64,000 bases of DNA from Styela clava (taxonomy: Eukaryota > Chordata > Ascidiacea > Stolidobranchia > Styelidae): NCBI RefSeq assembly GCF_964204865.1, contig NC_135258.1, positions 8,795,001 to 8,859,000 on the forward strand, in the 5' to 3' direction. The notes under the pieces were generated by a model. The model ran no database searches. It had not been told where the DNA came from and saw nothing but the letters and a program-made list of their open reading frames with translations. Below are positions 1-13,135 of the stretch, one piece after another. Made by a program: the position numbers and the translations under genes. Position 1 is the first letter of the stretch. Every line of letters begins with the position of its first letter.

Positions 1-716
1 TGACTACGGCAACTACCATTTTTTGTGCATTTCAACCTATAATTCAAATTATTTATTATTAACTTTAACTCAAATGGACAAAAAATTCTCGTTCGAAACC
101 CTAATACACGAATCATACCTAAACACTTCGCTCTAAATTTAGAAATTGTAGCTATTCTTCGAATGCATTACATGGATCGATTATTCACTTAATGTGCCAC
201 ATCTCCAACGTGCATATTTGGTATGAGGCATATGAAAAATAATAATAAAAAGTACTAGGAATACTAGAGCAAATACAAAGCCAAATTCCTCTCAAAAACG
301 ACAAAATTCTTCTCTCGGGTGGAGTTTCTCCCCGACTGGGAAAAGCTGGTATAACTTTTAATCAAGCCGTTCTGCTTGGTTATATTAGCATTGTAGGTTT
401 GATATCTTGGGTCCACCCCTGGTCAATTACTTAATCCCGGAATTATTGATTGGCTAGACTAGAGAATACCAAGCCAGAAAAGTTAAAATCTTTAAAAAAA
501 AAAATTGGGTATGCCTGTGGTGAGCTTTGCTCAATTTTGAAATGTGAAAAAGTCTACAAGTTCTGACATAGCGGGTGTTGGACACAGTCTCCCATTATCT
601 GGTTGCCTTGCTAATCCATTTCGGTTGTAGGAATAACAATGTATTTTTCCTAAACGGGTAGAGAAAGCGGGAACTGATTATTTAATAACTTATCACAAAT
701 GGCAAATGTTTTTCAG

Positions 717-891
717 AGATATGAAAAAAGGAAGAAAAGTGGATGTACAATGGCCTAGGTATAAACCTCAAGGCGAATACCTCGTGGCCGATAAAATATT
801 TTCCATTGGGAAGAATTTAGGCGAAAAAGAAGCTGATTTCTGGAATAATGCTATGTCCGCTCATACGAAAAAGCGAACCGTCAGAGATTAA
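717..891 (+). CDS. Terminal exon of a type-B carboxylesterase/cholinesterase-like gene (partial)
   Basis: This is the last coding exon of a gene whose earlier exons lie to the left of the window. A pyrimidine-rich acceptor ends with AG at 715-716 and the reading frame then runs 57 complete codons to TAA at 889-891. The peptide has the C-terminal signature of the carboxylesterase type-B family: a Val-Gln-Trp-Pro-Arg-Tyr block, Gly-Glu-Tyr-Leu, and a Glu-Ala-Asp-Phe-Trp-Asn block, matching the W-P-x-Y ... E-Y-L ... F-W pattern that closes the alpha/beta-hydrolase fold in liver carboxylesterases and cholinesterases. The catalytic Ser/Glu/His lie upstream and are not here, so substrate and activity cannot be stated. 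There is no HxEL-type ER-retention ending, so a secreted form is possible. Nothing resembling the preceding exon was found in bases 1-660. The family call rests on remembered motif order only. Confidence 0.6.
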
Positions 892-1254
892 GCAGTGATA
901 CCTTGTAACAGCTATGATTATTGGTGCACAGTACACACAGAACTGCACCATGTGATAATTGCATTTAGCTATATATATATCTATAATTTTCCTCGGCAAC
1001 ATGTAGTATTGGATATATTAAAACTTTTGTTTCAGTTGAAGTGTGAAATCATCTGTGTTTCTTTGAATATATATATTTATATCTTCTTCCGGTAATCAAA
1101 TCAAAGGTTGTAGGGCTTTAAATTTTTAGTCAAATTTTTCCAGAATTCTTGAAAGAACTGTTAACTCAATCGTAAAAGTATTTTCATCAAATGGCCTAAT
1201 CTTGCTATATGTAGTATTCTAGTATCGCAATATTATATTGTATCAATTATATAC
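892..1254. other. Noncoding stretch after the esterase-like exon
   Basis: AT-rich sequence expected to hold the 3' UTR of the esterase-like gene. An ATTAAA variant polyadenylation signal is present near 1017-1022; no canonical AATAAA lies close to the stop. Nothing else is recognised. Confidence 0.4.
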
Positions 1255-1259
1255 AGGGT

Positions 1260-2224
1260 TACCATATCGTGCTTATTCCTAAGATTTGTGCTTATTTTCT
1301 AGATCGTGTTTTATAAAGTAACGATGTGCTTATTTTTGAGTTGCGTTCTTATTTTGTCTTAAAAACGTGGATGACTTGGTCTTGTTTTGCGTACAAAGCA
1401 ATTTAGACAATGAGTAAGCGTAACCACGAGTTCTGTTTTGAATATGAAAAGAATTTTGTTAATAACTACTACTATTGCGACATCGAGAAAGAGGGAAATC
1501 AGTGCCCATAATACTACCACAAAACATAATAAGCATTGCGGGAAGCCAAATTAAGAAGACTTTAGATCAGGGGTTGGCCACATGCGGGCCATATCGGATC
1601 GTTAATATGTTGTTCTTGTTCTTCATTAATAAATCTTTTTCCCATCGTTATCAAAAAATCGCTTTTGTTTCCAATTACTGAATCAAAATGAAATTTTCCG
1701 TGCGAAGAACTAAGATTGGTGATTGGTGATGATTGTGATATTCATTTAGAAAATGTTCTAATTTTGGTTTTATTCAGTGTTTCACCTGATGTCGAAAAGG
1801 TATCAAGCGTAATGCAACAAATAGTGTTACATTAAATGTTATTTGTAAATGTTTTGCATAGTAAGACGACTTGATTTCACGAGTTGTCGCAGTGTTCGCT
1901 CGCTAATTAAAGTCTAGAACTTCAATTACTAATCTGTATAAATAATGTGGTTCATCAGCCATCCGTTCAGTTTTTAATTTTCTCGAAAACATATGGGCGG
2001 CCAGCCAAGATTTGTAACACTTGATTATGGCCCGTGAGCGACAAAAAGTTGCCCCTGCTTCAGAGATTGCGCGTGGCAGTGACTCCATAGCTTTTTGCGA
2101 TTTCGGAGCTGCGTACAACCAACCGTGTTCGAAGCGAATTCCAATGATCAAAATTGAAACTCGTGTATGATTTCCTTCTTGACGCCCGTGCTTATTTTTA
2201 GCTCTTGGTAGATGGCGACCCTGA
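1260..2224. mobile_element. hAT-like DNA transposon remnant with 8-bp target duplication
   Basis: The left end reads CAGGGTTACCATA and the right end, read inward on the other strand, reads CAGGGTCGCCATC, giving an imperfect terminal inverted repeat beginning CAGGGT, usual for hAT-superfamily elements. The eight bases outside the left end are ATTATATA and outside the right end ACTATATA, which is 7 of 8 identical and the correct length for a hAT target-site duplication. The subterminal phrase GTGCTTATT occurs several times near the left end and again inverted near the right end. A short open frame from 1410 encodes a Met-Ser-Lys-Arg start followed by Glu-Tyr-Glu-Lys, reminiscent of the first residues of BED-finger hAT transposases, but it stops after about 33 codons. 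The element is therefore degraded or non-autonomous. A second hAT-style end (CAGGGGTTGGCCAC) is nested at 1568. Confidence 0.55.
1568..1600 (+). mobile_element. hAT-type terminal sequence fragment nested in the larger element
   Basis: CAGGGGTTGGCCACATGCGG resembles the common hAT terminus CAGGGGTCGGCAACCTGCGGC found across animals. Only one end is visible, so the insertion limits cannot be set. It could be a nested insertion or an internal part of the surrounding element. Confidence 0.35.
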
Positions 2225-3806
2225 CTATATACCTTAGAATTGTGCATTGTTCGGAAATATTGCATATTTGACCACAATTGTTTTAAACATCTCCTAACTT
2301 TTTCATTGATTGGACATGATTTTGTTTGGTCCGTCTCGTTTTTGAAACGCGAGGCTGCTTCTAATTATCTCTATTGTAGTGGATTCTGATGAATGCTTTG
2401 AATCCATCATACCTTATTAGGTTATATGGTAAAATAGGAAAAAAGTCCTAAAAATAAACGATTATTGACAAAAATACAATACTTTATTACTTGAATATTA
2501 TCAAATTCGAATAAACCTATGCAGTGCAATTTAACGCTTTTGCAATGTTTTTACTGTTTTCCTTCGTAATTAATAAATATCGTGTTTGATCGCAGTGAAG
2601 ACAATGCTCGTATGGTTACTAAATATTTTTAATTCAATATGTGACTGAATAAAAAAATTTACAATTGCAGGGTATCTATATCGTGTAAAAAATGTGTGTT
2701 TTGAACATTCTGTGGTGAGAAAATTTTTAGCAATGAGGTGAACCTTTCGAGACGCTACAAGTGGAAGTTTCGTATTTTGAGTGAAACCGGACAAGGATTG
2801 AGGCAAATTAATCAAAACAAGGACTGCTACAAAATAATATGTATTATAGAGGCATACTCATAAGAAATAGACAACATGCCAGAAATTTCTTTAACAGTAA
2901 TTATATGTGTTAACTTAGTTTCAATATTTGTATCGTCATTTCCAAATAAAAGCAAAAATTGGTATTTTTCAAATTATTATGGTGTCAAGTTGAAATCACA
3001 AATATTCGTTCGATTGTGTAGATAGATTTACGGTAAACTTGAAAAATCTAAAATTATTCATCCTAAAAGTAAAGTTCATCAACTTTTTTGCAACGTGCCG
3101 TTACCCTGATTATACCTACAACAATGGATACAAATTTCACACCATTTGGAAACCAAATCCTACTGCAAGTGTCAATTTCATTTTTAAATATCCGATTTAT
3201 CCGGAGCCAAAATCCGGAATCGAGTTCAAAACCACGAGAAATATGATATTGTTACAGGTATCGATTACAATGGTTCAGATTGAAATTCTCATCCATACAG
3301 TAGTCGTGTTATGTAAGAACTGCAAAAAGTGTTGAAAGCACAATATAGGTGGTTTATATTGCAAGGTGTTTATATATACTCGCATGCAAAGTTCTCTCAT
3401 TTTTTTCACGCATATATTTATTCTAAGATCTTGGCAATGGCCTTTAAACATTCAACGAAAATACCCAAATTTATCCTGTACGACCCCAAACAATCTGTGG
3501 CAAATTGTAAGCTGTTTTCAGCGTAAAATTGACATCATTTACATTGATAAAAATCCAAAAGTTAACCCAATGGAATATCACATTATCACGTAATTTTTGT
3601 TATTGTGGAAACTACTTTACTCACAAATTTGGTGATAAAATTACTGAGGACGGGTCCCAATTTCAAAAGATTATACCAATTAATGGTATTAACCACAGAT
3701 CTAGTTCATCTGTAATTGAGATATGGCAAAACTGACTGAGTGACACGAAGTATGAAATAAACTAATATTTACTATCGGACACAATGTGTACATATGCATC
3801 GTTTTG
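2225..3806. other. Unassigned AT-rich intergenic DNA
   Basis: No open frame here has splice signals plus recognisable protein motifs. Part of 3100-3250 shares scattered words with 6270-6420 (CCTACAACAA, and GATCGAGTTC/AATCGAGTTC), which may mark a badly decayed dispersed repeat. Nothing else is seen. Confidence 0.4.
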
Positions 3807-4100
3807 TTATTACTTATCGATCTTGATCGGTAAGTATGTTGATAGGTATTTGTCTGTTTGTCTGTTATACACGCGATATCTCACGAAAGCGAGGTTGAAT
3901 CTGCTCCAAATTTTGCATGGGCATTTATCATATCTCGGACCAGAAGCCTATTGATTTTGGATGAATGTCGTATAATTATATCGTATAATTAGCGAGTTAT
4001 TAATTAATTAGTGACTGGACACACGGTGTCACTATGGAGTAAGAGCGCATGGTTCGATCGATAGGTCTTCGGTCTCCGACCGATATTCTCGTTATGTTGC
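3807..4100 (+). repeat. Dispersed repeat R1, copy 1
   Basis: About 290 bp that recur at 42970-43305 in the same orientation. Shared blocks include TTATTACTTATCGATC, CGATATCTCACGAAAGCGAGG, CTGCTCCAAATTTTGCATG, GGACCAGAAGCCTATT and GGTCTCCGA near the end. The first block is nearly self-complementary around ATCGAT/GATCGGTAAG, suggesting a fold-back tip. No coding capacity is seen and the transposon class is unknown. Confidence 0.7.
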
Positions 4101-4325
4101 TGTCAGAATTCTTTGTCTCATTCTTGTTCTTATAAAAATATCCCTTTTCTCATGAAGAACTGCTGGAACAATTGGTTTAAAATTGTCAGTTGTTAAAAAT
4201 TATATTTGTTGATAGAAGGCTATTCCTTTTATATATTTCAAATATTTCTGTGGGTTCTAAGGGATTCGTTTTTTATTATGACGTTATCAAAATTAAAAAT
4301 TGCGCACATTGTGGCGGTCCCGCGC
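4100..4325 (+). repeat. Dispersed repeat R2, diverged copy 1
   Basis: Shares an internal block with 49838-50174 and 59242-59489: a Thr-rich lead-in, ACCAATTG/CAATTGG, CAGTTGT, TATTTCAAA, then TTTCTGTGGGTTCTAAGGGA and GATTCGTTTTTT, followed by a GACG..ATCA box. The terminal repeats seen in the other two copies are not recognisable here, so this copy is truncated or old. Confidence 0.5.
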
Positions 4326-4978
4326 TCGCCATCTGATGGCTAGTCTTGAACACTGCGGTAACGGCAGTCTACCTACCTACGGCAGTCTATGACACATTGC
4401 ATACCGGTATTAGTGCATTTTGTGTCCCTATATTTTCATTTATTATATTACAAAAATATGAAAAAATATGGTAGAGATATAATGAATAATATTTTATATT
4501 AATATGCAAAACTCTAATACTTAAACTTACTAAACCCGGAATGGTATTACCAACTTTAAACAAATGCTTTTATGTTGGATATTCATCGATTCTTGAGAAA
4601 ATTTGAGGAATGATTCTTCAGTTTTCTTGTCGTTTGTCCCTTATGTTCAATCAAGACATGATAAATATACAATATTTGTTTTTGACTATTACTGGATAAA
4701 TCATAAATTTTGATCATATATTTAGAGCATTTTGAGAAATTCAGCCAATGCTAAAATGAGGACGCTACGATAGAAACATTCATGTACGACCACTAGATAG
4801 GGCAAGAGCGCAAAGTAAATATTTTGTAGTGATCGGGGCCAACTATTCTGATATGACACCATTTATGTAATTTGTAACTGATAAATAGACAACGTACATC
4901 TTTAATGGCTGTTGAAATTTTACACGAACTTCGACTTGCATTGTTTTAGTATTTATGACAAATCTTTGATTTACTAAA

Positions 4979-5060
4979 CAGGTGTTTCTCAAACGACGGG
5001 CGCGCCCCAAAAGGGGGGCGTACACAATTTTTGAAGGGGCGTGAAGCTAATTGACAAAAC
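4979..5060 (+). mobile_element. hAT-like terminus fragment
   Basis: CAGGTGTTTCTCAAACGACG followed by GGGCGCGCCCC and GGGGGGCG closely resembles the terminus of hAT/Charlie-type elements that begin CAG-TGTTTCTCAAAC and carry a GGCGCGCCCC box. The opposite end was not found, so only a fragment is annotated. Confidence 0.4.
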
Positions 5061-8000
5061 GATCAGTGTAAATTCATCCAGACTCAGATGTTCACCTGTA
5101 AATAACGTTGGCATTTCAGAATTCCATTTCAAGGTTAAGGTTTTGTGTAAATTATCAAAGATAAAATTAATATAAGTTTAATGTTATATTTGCCTTCACA
5201 TTAAATGTCAGACTGAACGACAAAGAAATCTTTGTTCCAATTGAACATGCTAAATATTGCTTTGTGTATTCCCACTGAATATTATTTATTTTAACATATA
5301 ATTCATAAAACAATAAACGGTATGGAAAATCAATTGCTATGATTTCAAAGTTTTATTACTATTGATATGCCTGGACACAAATCACACTCTTACATGAATA
5401 GAACATGAGGCAATTAAACTGCCGAAACTGTCTGTTATATACATGCTATTTAATAAATTTGGTAAACTTAATGACAATGGTCTGTCGAAGATAGGCTTGC
5501 CACCCTAGAACCTTGAGATGCGAAAACTTCAAAGCGTTGTGGTTAAATTTTCATCAAAGCTACCAAATATTTTGAGAATGTGGGATATAATAAATATTTA
5601 AATAACTTAAATTATCAGATTAGATATAAAAGAATTGATAGTATTTATGAACGGAGAACAAATTTTTATTATTAAATTAGTGTCGATTAATATCTACTCC
5701 AGGAGATATTAAACAGATATTTGTAAGAATTACTGCGTACATTTCTGGTCAGAGTGTGAGCGGGCATTATCTTAGATACATAATGTGTACGCTATCAATA
5801 AGATTATAATTATAACAATAATTTGAAAATTGAAAAGCCTCATTCGCTTGACTAGCCTCAGACCTTTTTGAGAGTGTGCGGAACAGATTTTTTTTCTTTT
5901 TAAAAAAAATTTGGTTTACCAAAATGATGATCGAAATTAAATGATGCCACATTTGAAAGCTTTTTAAAGCAGATCCGGCGCTGCAACTGATAAAGTTTAC
6001 TGATAATATTTAGGTTTGTGACCTCAGACATAATTCTCTTTCTTGATCGATGTCGGAGTGGTCCAGAGATAAAAATCATCAACGTGATGAGAATATGCTA
6101 ATTTAAAAAAAGACTTAACATACATCATCAGGCGTTTTATGTTTCAAACGAAACAATATCTAATATGAAAAGTACCTATTTTTTATCTTGCTCAAGAAAA
6201 TATTGTATGGATTTTTTTTTATCATTGATTGCAGTGTTTTTGGGCTCTCTACCCAAAAAGTATCAACTACTACGCAAATCTTAAACCTACAACAAATGTA
6301 AATTTGCCTACAACATTCAGAACATATATAAATCTGCTAAAGAGTCTTTGAGTTTTTATAAACCACGAGATTCTGTAATTTATAACCGACACCAATATTG
6401 GGATCGAGTTCAAAGTCTCATTGTATTTGTATTGTTATTTAAATTTGTAAATATATATTTTATTGATTCCAAGCCCAAAAGCAAACGATACCATTCTCAT
6501 TCTTTGTGTTCTTATTTGTTTACCCCCAAACTGAGATCCTAATGCTATAAAATTGTGGAATGATTCACTGTCGAGGAAATTACTGTCGTATGGATAATGT
6601 TGTGACGTCATTGGAGGCAAATCACTGGGTGGCCGAACAAAGGGGTCTGACTGTTATTTGCTGAGCGTTTAACTAAATTTATTGTCTGACTGATGGGCGA
6701 GTGATCGACATTCCTGTGGTCCAATGCATGGTAGACTACAATATACCGGAAAACGTATATATTAGTTATAAAAACTAAACCTTTCGTTATTTTTTACAAG
6801 TTTAACAAAAAACATTAATGCTATTGCTTATGGTAAAATGTTTAGCGCTTTTATATCAAACTTATTCTGTCATTACAGGTATAGACCCACGACTAAATGT
6901 CCATGCCCACACCAACAGACGTGGAGTAAGTTAGTACCTATTATGCCAAATTTGAGTATTCGCGTCGCCTCAAACAGTTCTGAACAGGAGATTTGTACTT
7001 CGAAGCTCATTTTGGCACTTAGTGGCATTTTATAAAACAGCGAGTTTTTTTTTTCAATAAAAACGTCAATTTTGTAAACGTTCTTTTAAAATACTTGCAG
7101 CGATTCTTATCAAAAATCACTGACCATTGTTAAAACATTTTTGAATGCAGTAGTTAATTGATGCGCATGCATATGGAATGTAATTTAACTCAAAATACAA
7201 CGAGAACTCTTCTAATTGATTGAAGACGCCAACTTCAAATATCAGGCTTATCGTAAGATTCTTCATAAAAGTCTAAATGTCATAAATTATATATCTTAAA
7301 CAAGCAATTAGAATCAAGTTATTTGTCGATTTAATGAAACACCATTTATAAAACACGGAACGTTTAAATCAAAGTCGCACATATATACGTCGGTAAATTT
7401 TAACCCAAACCACTAGATTATGTGCCATCTGACTAATGTATTACTTCCGCCTCGTTACATAAGTCGGAGTAATTTGCGGTTAAAATTCTTGATGGGACGA
7501 TCTATTATGCCCCCAACCTACTTCATGGCTTGAGATAGAAAGTTGCTTAAAGCACTTATTAAATGTCTTCTCAGTTGTGTAGACTCTTTGTCGATTTGAC
7601 CGAAAGGACATACCGAGCTTTAAATTCTGCCAAGCTCTGGAAGAAAATTCTGCATATTGAGCGGTACTGTAAAGCAGTTTCAAACGTCCAATTTAATCAA
7701 ATCAGCGGATAAAAACAATTCGTTAATATGAGCAACCTTCTGTTAGTCCGTGGTCCATATTATATTTTATGCCTAAGATCCCCCCCCCCATTTGACGACT
7801 GTGGACCTCAAGAAGTCATGCTAATCCGTTCAAAGAAGAATTTAATATACATGTTTATTATAACTATTACAACCTCGAACATATGCTAAAATTCTATCAA
7901 CTCTGAAACCATAACATAGGACAAGAATATTTTGTCATTTGGACAGTATATCCCCATGAAAATACTACATACACACAGCAGTAAAACCACGCGTGAGTTG

Positions 8001-11000
8001 GGCAAAATAATTTTAAGACTATCGAGTCATATTTCATAGACTAAAGTTTCACAGTTAAAATACACGCTCTCTAACCCGTCATGAATTCAAAAATATTTTT
8101 TCGACGACTTGTTTAATCACAGATCTGGACCTGATTACGAATCTAAAGGTTCGGCACCATTTTTCACTCTTGCCGAATATATGGAGTATTATTTACGTAG
8201 AAAATTCAGAAACTTATCCTTGTTATTGTGGTTTGTAACAGCAATGTATCTATGTACAAAATATTCTGTAGAGGATGGACTTATTTATTTATCTTTGTCT
8301 TATTAAATCGGTTGTTTTAGAAGGCGACGTGAGTAAGTAACCAACAAAATCATTAACACCGATGTCATTTGTTGGAATTTCATGGGTTATTGAAAATTGT
8401 GCGTAAGATGACTTAAATTTGGTCGCGATTTCGCGCTAAAGTGAGTTTATGGTCACACACTTGAGACTCGCTTCCTGAAGAAAATACAATATTATACCTA
8501 ATGTTCGGATATGACATCAAACGGCGGAAATATCTTAAATGATATTCCGTCATTGTCATTTTTTCCACGGGTAGGGGAATAGAGGTATCCTGCGTCATAC
8601 ACCACAGCAACGAGCAACATTTGTCTTTCATATGTTCGAAATTCTAACTTATACATGAAGCAACAGACTTAAGACAGAAATTTGTCAAGGTTTATTCTGG
8701 AGTCCCACATCAGAACTACCTCGGCCTTTTAAATTGATAAATATGCATAGAAAAATGACAAATTACTATCAAGCATGAAATATTTATCAAGTTGGACTAT
8801 TTGTCAGTGTTACAGAAGTGATGAAAAGTGATATCTGCGGGGATTTAAATATCAACACTACCTAACTTCTTTCCTCTGTACTTGACGAACAGTGGGCTAA
8901 TATTATCTCAGATTTGCGATTATTTTACGTAAATCTAGAACTGTATCTTAGAGGTAGGTGCATTTTTTATATCTTACTGATTTGGTTACTCATTTTCTGT
9001 CAGATCGATAAAAAGGCATCATAATTTCTTCTCGGCGTTCGTTTATTTGTTTTGCGTGCGTCAATTGTCGAAAAACGTTTAATTTACGATTTAATCTAGC
9101 TATATCTGATATACTTTTTAAAATGAAAAGGCGCTTTTTATTGGATTTATTTTGATTTATGACAGAATACTGTCATTGAATTGCCAGTGTCTACGAAAGA
9201 ATAATAGCTTGAGACAACTAAGTGCAAACAAGCGAACGATGCGAAGTACTTTGTCGGATTCGAGAAGTGCGGTTTTCCGTTCCTTTATAACTTGGACGAT
9301 CTGGAAGGCTAACCTTTGTGACTCTGTAGATATTGGCTCGACTTCGAATGAATGGATAGAATTGTTATGTAGCAGTTTCGACGTGGTATTGGCGTCATAT
9401 ATTGCAGTTTTCTGTTATGGATAATTGAAAGAAAATCATTTTCACGGTTCTCTGGCTTTCTCGGATTTAGTCAATTTTGAAGTGCCGAGTATAGATTTCC
9501 ACGGTTTCAAGTTACACCAGCACTAGATCGGACTTCGTATTAGATTTGGGTAACTCAGATAGCAGTGGTGGCATATCAATTATAGTAACCGGTGTAGATG
9601 ACTTATGTTGCTAATGCTATTGTAAACTGCAATTGGGCATGAATCTACTACTTCGTAACTGTACGAAGATATCGAATATACGGAAGATAAGACAACACAC
9701 CCAGAGCAGCACAATACTAGAATTTTCTGGTTTGAAATATGATTAAGTTTTATATTGAGACTGTAGGCCATATTTAAAATACCCAAGAAATCAGTTTATA
9801 TTCTCACGAAAAAAAAAACGTTCAGGCACGTTGCGCTTTTAGCCTTTGCCACGAAAAATATTTTTGGATTAAGAATTGAAATTTGAAGATTTTGCGTGCG
9901 TCGTCAACTTATACTACTCAAAATATATTTTATATTTTTGTAAAATCACCCATGCGCAGCGTGGGAAAAGACAGTTTTGCAAGTTGAATCCAAGTGGCAT
10001 AAATCCAAGTTTCGCAAAGGTATAAAAGCAGCTGAAACATTCAAAAATTACAGTTTGCTGCTGGGAATAAGTTGCCACCTCAGTAAAAATATAAATACAT
10101 GAGGTATTATTGTTGAAGGTAAAATTATATAAAACAAAATTGGAAACCTACAATTTTATGGTCGCATTCCTGTGATTAAAGAATAATTTGGTCAACACAA
10201 AATAATTTCGTTAAAATTGTTTCTACCGGTAATAGTTTTTCTGGTGTAATTTTTCTTGCGTGACTCTCCAATTATGACGCATTATTTCACGCAAAACTCT
10301 TGGAATTTTAATACAGCCCGCCGGCGTACAAGATGACAATTATTATTATTAATGGGAATTGGGGGTTGAAGCGGCAGACCCAGGTGCATCAAATAGCTTA
10401 GGATACGAATGAACTGGAGACTGTATTTTTGAGCAATCATTCCAAGAGCGTTTCACGCACCATATTCCGCTTTGTAGGTATATAGACTTTTTGTATGTAT
10501 TTTTCAGAGCTAGACGACCACGGGGTGATTTACCGGGATCACAGCGGTGCACATAGCGTCTCAATTCTCAGAAGTGAGAAATTTTCTAGATCGATACGAG
10601 AGCACGCAATTTTAGTGCTAAACGAAATGACTTATTACATGGTATTATATTGTTAGCATTATCATAACATAAGAGCAAAAAGTGAAAAATCGCTTTGCGA
10701 TATGGTGGCATAACTGCGATAGATAAAGTGAAAAGTGTTAGAAGGAGGCTAATGTTCCCATCGCAGCGCCGAACGAGAGTGCGAATAGTAGGACAGTTAT
10801 AAACGGAGGCGACAACCAAATTCTAGTCACTTCAGAATAGTTCTCTTCCCAGAGCGCGGTTTTAGTAAGGAATGTTTCAAAACGGTTAGCAGATCTTAGT
10901 CTTTGAATTTAACCAAATTGAGAAATGATCAACCCATAGGTCACTATAATACTAAGTCAATTCAATGGATATATATCGAAATACTATTTAGTATACGCAA

Positions 11001-13037
11001 TATAGTAAAATACTACGCCCTTGCATGGGCCACTGATTAATCATGTTTCTGTACTTCTCATCAACAATTTCGTGCTTAGACATAACTTTTGCATTTTCAG
11101 ATCACAGATCAACCCTCTAATATACTTAGCGATATTAATCAAAAATACGTGTCAAAATACTCAAAAACCTAACTCAATTTTATAGACAAGTTCAAATTGG
11201 ATTTGTACGGATATCGATTTATATTTTCTATCATTTGGTTGAATACATTAGGCTAAGTAATTTGAAAACTAAATGATGCGTATGACTACCTTGCTAAATC
11301 TATCTTTACGACCGTGTCTTATAATTAAAAACGGAAGCTGTAATAATACGTTAGAGAGCCCTATATTTGATGTGATTTACGGCACCACGTATTACAATAA
11401 GTTTACCTAATAAAATAAAGAAATTTTTCGAGTGCGAGTAAATGTAGATGACTAGATAATTATTCAAGAGTGCTTGTACGTTTCTGTGCAAAAGCTATAA
11501 TTAATTTGTGCAGTCAGTGTTCGAGAATTTTTGCAAGTTTGGAGAATTTGACTAAGTTTGACCAAAACAGGAGGCTTTTGACCAGTATAAAAAATGCTTA
11601 ATTCATGTTAATTCAGTAAAAACTGGCCCTGGTCAGAGTTTTTGAACTGACCTGCATAGCAATAGCATAGGTCAGTTTCAGTTGGATGTTTCGTGAATAT
11701 ATATAGCTGACGAAATAATATGTTGAAATCAAGAGGTCTGTTTTGACGTTATTGTTTTTGAGTTAAATCAAAATTTAATAAAAGTAAACACAAATAGATT
11801 ATAGCGTGTTCATACCAACATAACATGTAGTAACAACTACGCTATGGATTTAAAGGGATTTAATGTAATGTTTTGAAAAGCGACGGATTAAAGAAATTTG
11901 AGCTAAATTTGGAGAAAATATGGCAGATAGAATGTTACAAGTGTCGTTTCGGTTTAGGAGAGTATGGCACTATGAAGAATAGTATCTATGTAAGGATTTA
12001 GGTTTGTAAAGTATGGACGCGATCCAACTTTGCACCGACTTTACATAAAAATTGCTATCTAAAGGCAGAAAGGCAATACAGGATAGGTGAAGAGTTGGTG
12101 TTAATTCCGAACAAACATAAAATAATCTTGTGATAAAATTCTAATAAATACTACACCAGGAATGATACAAGAACGGGAACGCTTCAAGGAATCTATCTTA
12201 ATATGAGCTAAACTTTAATAAGAAATGTTATTTTTTATCTTAACCTTTTGCCCTAAGAATATCCTGATATCCACTCATTTAATGTGTTCAATTGATATTT
12301 AAAAATAAAAATAAATATGTATATTTTTTTATTTGTACTGAATTGTTTTCAGTCTGAACAACACATCTTTAGAAATCTGAGAAAAATCGAGCATATATAA
12401 TTTCCATCAATTAGTTATAGTTAAATTTGCTTCTTAATCCTGACAAATTGTTCCAAGTTATTACAATAATTTTAGCGCCTCAATTTTACCAAAAGGAGAT
12501 AAATCTCCCAATTTATTCGCATTAACTAGGTGAGACATTTGTTTACTGTTCAAGTATGAAATATTGAGATATCACGGCTACTTGAGCAATATATCTATAA
12601 TCCACGCTTGATTGAAAGTTTTAATCTCGGACGTGTGGCTAAATCGAGACATACTTTTGTCGCTTCTAAGGTGCGATATAATAAACAAGCGCGTGTTTAG
12701 GTGAGAAGCTTTCTCCTGCTGGCTTCAATCGTTCGGCTGCTTTGTAGTTTAAAGCATAGATTAGACGTTATTACTTCAAATTTGTTCTAGGCGAAGCTGA
12801 GCTAATGCCGACATGAGAAAATTCATGTATTTTTTTACCATTGGTATAGCGTCATTTTTTCAAAAATAATTCATAGCTATTTTTGTTTCGTCCTATTCAG
12901 TCTTATTTTTATCTACCTAGCTAACGTTTTGTGCCAGAGCAGACATTGTCTTACTTACCATTGAGTAAAAACCACAAGACTACTATACCAAAGAATATTT
13001 TCGATATCGGGAATTTTGAGGAATTTAGCAGACTACG
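5061..13037. other. Gene-poor 8 kb stretch upstream of the first Wnt gene
   Basis: The longest open frames here are short (90 codons or fewer), low in complexity or rich in chance-like composition, and none combines a good acceptor/donor pair with family motifs. An imperfect hairpin centred on TGCATAGCAATAGCATA occurs at 11647-11675, with CTGACCT/AGGTCAG arms. The last kilobase before 13038 should contain the 5' UTR and promoter of the Wnt gene but no TATA box in a convincing position was recognised. Confidence 0.35.
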
Positions 13038-13135
13038 ATGGCGTATATTATCAGCACAATCTGTGATTATCGACCGAGAGTCATTGTTAAACTTATCGTC
13101 GTCTTACTGATAGCAGGAGCACGATCTGAATGGTG
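13038..13135 (+). CDS. Wnt gene 1, coding exon 1 (signal peptide)
   Basis: ATG at 13038 opens 98 nt encoding the signal peptide and the first mature residues Ser-Glu-Trp. The donor is TG|GTAAGT at 13136. The split Trp codon (TG + G) joins exactly to exon 2, restoring the WW-x-LG motif found at this point in Wnts, which decides both start exon and donor. Confidence 0.88.

Noticed and set aside
1903..2277. 124-codon minus-strand open frame
   Set aside because: It lies mostly inside the hAT-like remnant and runs across its end; no domain or splice support, and composition is unremarkable.
11647..11675. Imperfect hairpin with CTGACCT/AGGTCAG arms
   Set aside because: Mismatched interior, not repeated elsewhere in the window and no flanking gene features; not reported as a functional element.
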